A DNA stretch of 64,000 nucleotides from Dromiciops gliroides (taxonomy: Eukaryota; Chordata; Mammalia; Microbiotheria; Microbiotheriidae): NCBI RefSeq assembly GCF_019393635.1, contig NC_057867.1, forward strand, positions 64,855,492 through 64,919,491, given 5' to 3'. A program made the translations under genes and the position numbers. Below, one piece after another: positions 55,802 to 64,000 of this stretch. Positions within the stretch are counted from its first letter, which is position 1. Every line of letters starts with the position of its first letter. The notes under the pieces are model-generated. The model was not told the origin of the DNA, did no database searches, and saw only the letters and a program-made list of their open reading frames with translations.

Positions 55802-56974
55802 TAAAATAATTTGTAATAAAAACAAACAAACAAAAAAATGATTCAAGGTAACAGTAGCTGAAAAAAGGGCAATATCTCCATTACTCCCATCCTGAAGGAA
55901 GGAACAAGCCCAGATCAGGCCAGAGTGGAGTGGGAAGATGGGAAGGAAGACAGGGAAGGGAGCAGGATATCTTCATCACCAGAGCCTGAGGGTGAGGGGC
56001 AACTAGGTGACACAGTGGATAAAGCACCTGCTCTGGATTCAGGACCTGAGTTCAAATTTGGCCTCAGACACTTGACACTTACTAGACTAGTTGTGTGACC
56101 CTAGGCAAGTCACTTAACCCTCATTGCCCAGCCAAAAGAAAACCAAAACAGGGGCAGCTAGGTGGCACAGTGGATAGAGCACCGGCCCTGGAGTCAGGAG
56201 TACCTAAGTTCAAATCTGGCCTCAGACACAACACTTACTAGCTGTGTGACCCTGGGCAAGTCACTTAACCCTCAATAATCAGCCAAAAAAAACCCAAAAC
56301 AACCCAAAGCTTGAGGATGAGAGGCAGCTAGGTGACACAGTGGATAAAGCACCAGCCCTAGATTCAGGAGGACCTGAGTTCAAATTGGGTCTTAGAGACT
56401 TGATACTTACTACATGTGTGACCCTAGGCAAGTCACTTAACCCTCATTGCCTTGCCAAATAATAACAAATAAACAAAAAACCCAGAGCCTGAGGGTGATG
56501 GGGCAGCTAGGTGGTACAGTGGATAAAGCACAGGGAGTGTATTCAGGAGGACCTGAGTTCAAATTTGGCCTCAGACACTGGACACTTACTAGCTGTGTGA
56601 CCCTGGGCAAGTCACTTAACCCTCATTGCCCAGCCAAAAAAAAACCAAAACAGGGGTATCTAGGTGGCACAGTAAATAGAGCACCGGCCCTGGAGTCAGG
56701 AGTACCTGAGTTCAAATCCGGCCTCAGACACAACACTTACTAGCTGTGTGACCCTAGGCAAGTCACTTAACCCTCATTGCCTTGCCAAATAACAACAAAC
56801 AAACAAAAAACCCAGAGCCTGAGGGTGATGGGGCAGCTAGGTGGTACAGTGGATAAAGCACAGGGAGTGTATTCAGGAGGACCTGAGTTCAAATTTGGCC
56901 TCAGACACTGGACACTTACTAGCTGTGTGACCCGGGGAAGTCACTTAACCCTCATTGCCCCCCCACTACCACAA

Positions 56975-57140
56975 AAAAGTCTGTCCCCTCAGGGCTTAGG
57001 GAGATTGGCCTTACCAGGCTGGAGGAGGACTCTGGACACTCCAGGCTGAATGACAACGCTGGATGAGGAGTCTGGCCACAACGGGCAAAGGAAGATTGAT
57101 CACACATCCCAGTGAATCTAAAATAATTTCTAATAAAAAC
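56975..57140 (-). pseudogene. Exon-head duplicate 5
   Basis: Copy of the exon head with no SINE at the upstream edge, followed by a type B acceptor block in which the first ATG of the ORF is changed (CCTATCC on the plus strand). Confidence 0.85.
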
Positions 57141-57814
57141 AAACAAACAAAAAAATGATTCAAGTTAACAGTAGCTGAAAAAAGGGCGATATCTCCATTG
57201 TTCCTATCCTGAAGGAAGGAACAAGCCCAGATCAGGCCAGAGTGGAGTGGGAAGATGGGAAGGAAGACAGGGAAGGGAGCAGGATATCTTCATCACCAGA
57301 GCCTGAGGGTGAGGGGCAAATAGGTGACGCAGTGCATAAAGCACCTGCCCTGGATTCAGGAGGACCTGAATTCAAATTTGGCCTCAGACACTTGACACTT
57401 ACTAGTTGTGTGACCCTAGGCAAGTCACTTAACCCTCATTGCACAGCCAAAAAAAAAACAACCCAAAACAACCCAAAGGTTGAGGATGAGAAGCAGCTAG
57501 GTGATGCAGTAGATAAAGCACCAGCCCTAGATTCAGGAGTACCTTAGTTCAAATTGGGTCTTAGAGACTTGACACTTACTACCTGTGTGACCCTAGGGAA
57601 GTCACTTAACCCTGATTGCCCTGCCAAATAAAAAAAAAAACAAAACCCAGAGCCTGAGGGTGATGGGGCAGCTAGGTGGTACAGTGGATAAAGCACAGGG
57701 AGTGTATTCAGGAGGACCTGAGTTCAAATTTGGCCTCAGACACTGGACACTTACTAGCTGTGTGACCCTGGGCAAGTCACTTAACCCTCATTGCCCCCCC
57801 ACTACCACAAAAAA

Positions 57815-57970
57815 GTCTGTCCCTTCAGGGCTTAGGGAGATTGGCCTTACCAGGCTGGAGGAGGACTCTGGACACTCCAGGCTGAATGACAACGCTGGAT
57901 GAGGAGTCTGGCCACAATGGCCAAAGGAAGATTGATCACACATCCCAGTGAATCTAAAATAATTTCTTTT
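57815..57970 (-). pseudogene. Exon-head duplicate 6, SINE at upstream edge
   Basis: Copy of the exon head with the same flanking insertion as duplicate 4. It reads GTCCCTTCAGG where the others read GTCCCCTCAGG. Confidence 0.83.
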
Positions 57971-57994
57971 TTTTAATTTTTCTTGCTTTTTTTT

Positions 57995-58131
57995 TTTGGT
58001 CAGGCAATTGGGGTTAAGTGACTTGCCTAGGGTCACACAGCTAGTAAGTGTCAAGTGTCTGAGGCCAGATTTGAACTCAGGTCCTCCTGACTCCAGGGCT
58101 GGTGCTCTATTCACTGCGCTACCTAGATGCC
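57995..58131 (-). mobile_element. SINE copy in array, antisense
   Basis: Duplicate of the 55664 insertion. A fused remnant of the same SINE head (CTCCAGGGCTGGTGCTCTAT) lies at about 59018-59060, joined directly to a plus-strand SINE. That marks an unequal recombination point. Confidence 0.83.
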
Positions 58132-58476
58132 CTAAAATAATTTGTAATAAAAACAAACAAACAAAAAAAATGATTCAAGGTAACAGTAGCTGAAAAAAGG
58201 GCAATATCTCCATTACTCCCATCCTGAAGGAAGGAACAAGCCCAGATCAGGCCAGAGTGGAGTGGGAAGATGGGAAGGAAGACAGGGAAGGGAGCAGGAT
58301 ATCTTCATCACCAGAGCCTGAGGGTGAGGGGCAACTAGGTGACACAGTGGATAAAGCACCTGCCCTGGATTCAGGAGGACCTGAGTTCAAATTTGGCCTC
58401 AGACACTGGACACTTACTAGTTGTGTGACCCTGGGCAAGTCACTTAACCCTCATTGCCCCCCCACTACCACAAAAA

Positions 58477-58642
58477 AGTCTGTCCCCTCAGGGCTTAGGG
58501 AGATTGGCCTTACCAGGCTGCAGGAGGACTCTGGACACTCCAGGCTGAATGACAACGCTGGATGAGGAGTCTGGCCACAACGGGCAAAGGAAGATTGATC
58601 ACACATCCCAGTGAATCTAAAATAATTTCTAATAAAAACAAA
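58477..58642 (-). pseudogene. Exon-head duplicate 7
   Basis: Copy of the exon head with a single base change (GGCTGCAGG) turning one Ser codon of the SSSS run into Cys. A type B acceptor block follows. Confidence 0.83.
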
Positions 58643-59584
58643 CAAAAAAATGATTCAAGTTAAGAGTAGCTGAAAAAAGGGCGATATCTCCATTGTTCCT
58701 ATCCTGAAGGAAGGAACAAGCGCAGATTAGGCCAGAGTGGAGTGGGAAGATGGGAAGGAAGACAGGGAAGGGAGCAGGATATCTTCATCACCAGAGCCTG
58801 AGGGTGAGGGGCAACTAGGTGACACAGTGGATAAAGCACCTGCCCTGGATTCAGGAGGACCTGAATTCAAATTTGGCCTCAGACACTTGACACTTACTAG
58901 TTGTGTGACCCTAGGCAAGTCACTTAACCCTCATTGCACAGCCAAAAAAAAAACAACCCAAAACAACCCAAAGGTTGAGGATGAGAAGCAGCTAGGTGAT
59001 GCAGTAGATAAAGCACCACTCCAGGGCTGGTGCTCTATTCACTGCGCTACCTAGATGCCCTAAAATAATTTGTAATAAAAACAAACAAACAAAAAAAATG
59101 ATTCAAGGTAACAGTAGCTGAAAAAAGGGCAATATCTCCATTACTCCCATCCTGAAGGAAGGAACAAGCCCAGATCAGGCCAGAGTGGAGTGGGAAGATG
59201 GGAAGGAAGACAGGGAAGGGAGCAGGATATCTTCATCACCAGAGCCTGAGGGTGAGGGGCAACTAGGTGACACAGTGGATAAAGCACCTGCCCTGGATTC
59301 AGGAGGACCTGAGTTCAAATTTGGCCTCAGACACTGGACACTTACTAGCTGTGTGACCCTGGGCAAGTCACTTAACCCTCATTGCCCACCCAAAAACAAA
59401 AACAAAACAAAAAAACCCCGCAGAGCCTGAGGGTGAGGGGCAGCTAGGTGATGCAGTAGATAAAGCACCAGCACTGGATTCAGGAGGACCTGAGTTCAAA
59501 TTTGGCCTCAGACACTGGACACTTACTAGTTGTGTGACCCTGGGCAAGTCACTTAACCCTCATTTCCCCCCCACTACCAAAAAA

Positions 59585-59752
59585 AAGTCTGTCCCCTCAG
59601 GGCTTAGGGAGATTGGCCTTACCAGGCTGGAGGAGGACTCTGGACACTCCAGGCTGAATGACAACGCTGGATGAGGAGTCTGGCCACAACGGGCAAAGGA
59701 AGATTGATCACACATCCCAGTGAATCTAAAATAATTTCTAATAAAAACAAAC
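59585..59752 (-). pseudogene. Exon-head duplicate 8
   Basis: Rightmost clear copy of the exon head, closest to the candidate promoter at 60.6 kb. A transcript from that promoter would meet this copy first. Confidence 0.83.
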
Positions 59753-60410
59753 AAACAAAAAAATGATTCAAGTTAAGAGTAGCTGAAAAAAGGGCGATAT
59801 CTCCATTGTTCCTATCCTGAAGGAAGGAACAAGCCCAGATCAGGCCAGAGTGGAGTGGGAAGATGGGAAGGAAGACAGGGAAGGGAGCAGGATATCTTCA
59901 TCACCAGAGCCTGAGGGTGAGGGGCAACTAGGTGACACAGTGGATAAAGCACCTGCCCTGGATTCAGGAGGACCTGAATTCAAATTTGGCCTCAGACACT
60001 TGACACTTACTAGTTGTGTGACCCTAGGCAAGTCACTTAACCCTCATTGCACAGCCAAAAAAAAACCCCAAAACAACCCAAAGGTTGAGGATGAGAAGCA
60101 GCTAGGTGACATAGTGGATAAAGCACCAGCCCTAGATTCAGGAGGACCTGAGTTCAAATTGGGTCTTAGAGACTTGTCACTTACTACCTGTGTGACCCTA
60201 GGGAAGTCACTTAACCCTCATTGCCCTGCCAAATAAAAAAAAAAAACAAAAAACCCAGAGCCTGAGGGTGATGGGGCAGCTAGGTGGTACAGTGGATAAA
60301 GCACAGGGAGTGTATTCAGGAGGACCTGAGTTCAAATTTGGCCTCAGACACTTGACACTTACTAGACTAGTTGTGTGACCCTAGGCAAGTCACTTAACCC
60401 TTATTGACCT

Positions 60411-60594
60411 GGGGGGGGGGGAGGCCCCGCGGGGACCCAGAGCCTGAGGGTGCTGGTAAAGCACCAGAGGGGAGTGACTGGGCCACAGCCTGTGTGAAAG
60501 CAGGAGCAGGAGATGAACTACCCTTTCGGGAAAAAAATCTTCCCCCTCAGGATCCCCCCCTCCTTGATCTTCCTCAGAAACCCCTCACGCTCAC
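60411..60594. other. GC-rich intron start after the candidate exon 1
   Basis: Poly-G at 60411-60421, then GGCCCCGCGGGGACCC. Shares AGAGCCTGAGGGTG with the array, so the array's left flank sequence extends to here. Confidence 0.45.
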
Positions 60595-60780
60595 CAAAGG
60601 CCCGGTACCAAGGTTCCAAGTGGAAATGTCTTCAAGCAGTCGAGGGAGCCAAGAACTGCCTCCATCGCCTCACAGCTTGAGAGAGAGAAGGAGGAAAAGA
60701 GAGAGGAACTTCCTCCCGCTCTTTTCACTGGCCCGCCCCCTTCCTGCCTCTCTAGTATCTCTGGGAGGCCACTGATCTCG
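60595..60780 (-). promoter_or_regulatory. Candidate first exon and GC-box promoter for the nonapeptide-repeat gene
   Basis: On the minus strand an ATG at 60665 opens 23 codons plus two bases, then meets a splice donor (CTTTG|GTGAGC, exon end 60595). The residues start MEAVLGSLDCLK. Upstream is a GC box (GGGGGCGGGCC near 60735) and moderately CpG-rich sequence without a clear TATA. Spliced to the acceptor CCTTCCTTCAG at 52439, the two leftover bases make a Trp codon and the frame joins the 838-codon ORF at its first ATG. The alternative acceptor before residue 34 would give TGA. The exon is inferred: donor, phase and context are visible, but transcription is not. Confidence 0.4.
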
Positions 60781-60789
60781 ATGGTCGGC

Positions 60790-61810
60790 CCCCTGGGTCT
60801 TCAATGGCTGCCTCCTTCACTCCGCTTCCCGCCCTCTCTGTTGGATCCTCCAACCCCAACTCTTAACACACATTCACACACACAAAAACAGAACAGTCAG
60901 GGAAGAAAGGGCTCCAAATGAAGAGGGGGAAGCAAGGTTGAGTACATGGAGGAGAAAAGGAGATAAAGGAAATGGGACACAACATCGCCCAACATGTCTC
61001 ACAGTCCTTCCTCAATCCCACCAATTCCAGATGAATCTTCTTCCACCACATTCCCAGTCAGTTTATTCTCCTGCTCAAGCACCTTCCATAGGCCCTCACT
61101 GGCCAATTAATTACTGCCCAAGTCATCAGCCTGATATTCCAGACTCTCCGCCACGACTTTTACCTTTCTCTCCATATTTATCTACCACTCCTCCCCGACA
61201 TGCTTCCCCCCATCCTTCCACCCCAACTAGGTGACTCACTGTTCTGTGTACATTCACCGGGATTCACCAGGATTTCCCAGGATCTTGAGTGTTGGCTGAG
61301 GTTTCTCTTTTCACCAGAAACAATCTTTGATTTTCCAGCGCTGAAACCCTTCAGAGCTCATTTTCCAACAAAATCCTTTACAACTCAGGCCAAGGGTCTC
61401 ACAATCGATTGGTGGGTGGGGGTGGGGGTGGGGGTGGGGAGTGGGGAAAAGCACCGAAAAGGAAGGACCATAATACAAATTGAAAGCAGGTACGGTATAT
61501 AGGAATGTCCAGAGTGACAGAAGACATTCAAAGAAGGATTTAGGGATTCCAGCTAGAGGCATTGGGGAAGACTTCACAAAGAAGGTAACCCTCAACAGAA
61601 GTAGGACATTGAAAGAAAAATTGTAATAATCAAATATAGAAAGGCTCTTTCAACCATGAGGCACAGGAAACAAAAAACAAGCAGTCCAGTTTGGGGAGAA
61701 TATAAAACTTGTTAAGAGCAATTTCAGGCCATAAAGGCTAGAAAAGTAAGTAAGTAGGAGGCAACAAACATGTAAGCATTTTATCCCTACCCCAACCTTA
61801 GAATTCGCCT
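60790..61810. other. Unassigned sequence upstream of candidate exon 1
   Basis: C-rich to 61240, (GGTGGG)n at 61412-61442, then unique-looking A-rich text. No gene recognised. Confidence 0.4.
61412..61448 (+). repeat. (GGTGGG)n microsatellite
   Basis: About six GGTGGG/GGGTGG units; G-quadruplex capable. Confidence 0.85.
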
Positions 61811-61814
61811 TATA

Positions 61815-61967
61815 CTTTTTTTTTTTTTTTGGTGACGCAATTGGGGTTTAAGTGACTTGCCCAGGGTCGCACAGCTAGTAACTGTTAAGTGTCTGAGGCC
61901 GGATTTGAACTCAGGTCCTACTGACTCCAGGGCCAGTACTCTATCCACTGCACCACCTAGCTGCCCC
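61815..61967 (-). mobile_element. WSINE-type SINE, antisense
   Basis: GGTTTAAGTGACTTGCCCAGG to CACCACCTAGCTGCCCC. Confidence 0.92.
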
Positions 61968-62391
61968 AAGTAAGTAGGAAGCAAATAGTGCAGTCTGGAA
62001 TGCTAAGCTAAGGAGATGCTTTAATCACATGATGGCTACCTTTTCTACTACAGGGACAGATCTGAAACATATATTCAAATGTTCAAGACAGATCCACTAA
62101 TTTCCTTAATATTCTTGACCTTTTGTTCTTCCAGGTGAATTTTTTTTTATGATTTTTTTCTAGCTCAATGAAATAATTTTTGATAGTTTGATTAATATGA
62201 CACTGAATAAGTAAAGTAATTTAGGTAGAATCGTGATTTTATTATATTGACTCATGAGTAATTGATATTTCTCCCATTGTTTAGCTCTGACTTGATTTCT
62301 GTGAAAAGTTTTGTAATTGTGTTCATATAGTTCCTGGGTTTGTCTTGGCAGGTAGATTCCAAACTATTTTATAATGTCTACCATTATTTTT

Positions 62392-62556
62392 TTGTTTTGT
62401 TTTGTTTTGGTTTGGTTTGGTTTTGGTGAGGCAATTGGGGTTAAGTGACTTGCCCGGATCACACAGATAGTAAGTGTCAAGTGTCTGCGGTTGCATTTGA
62501 ACTCAGGCCCTCCTAACAGGGTTGGTGCTTTATCCACTGCCCCATCTAGCTTCCCC
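62392..62556 (-). mobile_element. WSINE-type SINE in L1, antisense
   Basis: TSD TCTACCATTATTTTT at 62377-62391 and 62557-62571; diverged head. Confidence 0.92.
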
Positions 62557-62636
62557 TCTACCATTATTTTTAATGGAATTTCTCTTTCTATCTCTTTCTG
62601 CTGGACTTTGTTAATTATTTGTTAATAATATATACA

Positions 62637-62795
62637 GGGGGGCAGCTAGGTGGTACAGTGGATAAAACACCAGCCCTTGATTCAGGAGGACCTGAATACA
62701 AATCTGGCCTCAGACCCTTGACACTTACTAGCTGTGTGACCCTGAATAAGTCACTTAACCCCCATTGCCCCGCAAAAAAAAAAAAAGATAATAAT
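62637..62795 (+). mobile_element. WSINE-type SINE in L1
   Basis: TSD AATAATATATACA at 62624-62636 and 62796-62808. Confidence 0.93.
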
Positions 62796-64000
62796 AATAA
62801 TATATACAAATGCTGATGATATATGTGGGTTTATTTTATATCCTCCTGCTTTGCTAAAGTTAATTACTTCATCTAGTTTTTTAATTGATTCTCTAGGGTT
62901 TTCTGAGTATACCATATCATCTGCAGAGTGATAGTTTTGTTTTCTCATTGCCTATTCTAATTCCTTAAATTTCTTTTTCATCTCATTGCTATAGCTAGCA
63001 TTTCTAGTACAATATTGAATAATAGTGTTCATAATGGGCATCCTTGCTTCACCCCTGATCTTATTGTGAAGGTTTCTAGCTTATCCCCATTATACATAAT
63101 GCTTGCTGATAAGCACTACTTACCATTTTAAGGAAAGTTCCATTTATTCATATGCTTTCTAGTGTTTTTTAATAAAAAGAGTCTTGTATTTTGTCAAAAG
63201 CTTTTCTGCACCTATCAAAAAATCATATAATTTTTGTTGTTTTTGTTAATTATGTTTTGGTCAATTATGCAGATAGTTTTACTAATATTGAACCAACCTT
63301 GAATTGCTGGTATAAATCCCAGTCGGTCATAGTGTATGTTCTTTGTTATATATTGCTGTATTCTCTTTGCTAGTATTTTATTTAAAATTTGTGCATCAAT
63401 ATTCATTAGAGAAATTGATCTATAGTTTTCTTTCTCTCTTTTTGCTCTTCCTGATCTAGGTATTAGTACCATATTTGTGTTGTAAAAGGACTTTGATAGG
63501 ATTTGTTCTTTGCCTATTTTTCTAAATAGTTTATATAGCATTGCAATTAATTGTTCTTTAAATGTTTAGTATAATTCACTTGTAAATCGATCTGGTCCTA
63601 GGGATTTTATTCTTAGGGAGCTTATTTATGGCTTGTTCAGATTCTTTTTCTAAGGTAGGGTTATTTAAGCATTCTATTTCCTCCTCTATTAATCTGGGAA
63701 ATTTATATTTTTGTAAATATTCATCTATTTCACTTAGATTATCAGGTTTGTTAGCATATAATTGGGCAAAATAGCTCCTAATAATTGCTTTAATTTATTC
63801 TTTCATTGGTGGGGAATTTGCCCTTTTCATTTTTGATACTGGTAATTTGGTTTTTCTCTTTCTTTTTTTTTAAATCAAATTAATCAATGGTTTATTTTTT
63901 TTTCATAAAACCAACCTATTAGTTTATTTACTTATTAGTTTAATGGTTTTCTTCCAGTTTTCTTGGAATTTTATTAATTTTATTAATTTCACCTTTGATT

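Larger units (their letters stand above)
52388..60403. repeat. Tandem array of ~485-bp units made of duplicated exon head plus SINEs
   Basis: A block starting GATTCAAGGTAAC (or GATTCAAGTTAA) recurs at 52388, 53372, 53855, 54837, 55840, 57157, 58172, 58652, 59100 and 59765. The shortest complete period is 480-485 bp. Longer units hold additional SINE copies. A full unit contains the intron end with acceptor of the 838-codon gene, a plus-strand SINE, and about 150 bp copying the first ~45 codons of the exon in minus orientation. Two unit types are visible. Type A reads CATTACTCCCATCC and type B reads CATTGTTCCTATCC at the acceptor; A and B alternate in the right half, giving a higher-order dimer. 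About 30 SINE copies lie in 8 kb. Confidence 0.9.
62050..64000 (-). mobile_element. Antisense L1 ORF2, running off the right edge
   Basis: The minus frame 63541-63215 gives [40 protein letters not shown] and [17 protein letters not shown], the reverse-transcriptase domain of L1 ORF2. Stops on both sides, SINEs at 62392 and 62637. Confidence 0.92.

Noticed and set aside
52840..60236. Dozens of 60-128-codon frames containing KAPALDSGGPEFK or its antisense RVTQLVSVKCLRP
   Set aside because: These are conceptual translations of the SINE itself in array and dispersed copies.
60404..60775. Plus-strand frame of 123 codons at the right of the array
   Set aside because: Its start is TTG inside SINE/array sequence, and the minus strand has better splice and promoter signals.

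Overview
The window looks like mammalian nuclear DNA from a marsupial, most likely an Australian one. About half of it is interspersed repeats. The commonest is a tRNA/CORE-type SINE of about 150 bp, present in more than 60 copies, of the WSINE1/WALLSI type as I recognise it. It sits beside L1, RTE (BovB-like), L2 and MIR remnants and candidate ERV LTRs. No bacterial, operon or CRISPR signal is present. Genes are few, split by introns, and all the supportable ones lie on the minus strand.

Left part (1-8 kb): a GC-rich CpG island at about 6.2-7.0 kb holds a strong minus-strand splice donor (exon end 6744). At 374-465 lies an exon whose ATG opens an 11-residue leader ending in phase 0 before GTGAGC. 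That is the usual first coding exon of a KRAB zinc-finger gene, so the 5' end of such a gene appears to run off the left edge.

Middle part (22.7-44.3 kb): a second KRAB zinc-finger gene on the minus strand is decayed. Its leader exon is at 28111-28165, a KRAB-A exon at 27600-27727 (one base over the canonical 127, with a frameshift), the spacer region at about 25.1-25.3 kb, and a C2H2 finger exon at 22.77-25.1 kb broken by stops, two L1 tails and two SINEs. A CpG-rich segment at 43.75-44.3 kb with a minus-strand donor could be its promoter. Between 31 and 37.6 kb an antisense L1 is split by an RTE element and a 554-bp solo LTR.

Right part (49.9-60.8 kb), the most unusual region: a minus-strand ORF of 838 codons (49921-52437) encodes about 78 degenerate copies of a nonapeptide, consensus WPDSSPGQA, with 61 tryptophans. 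Immediately upstream is an 8-kb tandem array (52.4-60.4 kb). Its units duplicate the acceptor and first ~45 codons of that same exon, interleaved with about 30 SINE copies. Beyond the array, at 60.6 kb, lies a possible first coding exon whose splice phase fits the ORF. The rest (61-64 kb) is unique sequence and an antisense L1.

Everything here comes from reading the sequence. Family names for repeats are from recall of consensus features, and no alignment was run.
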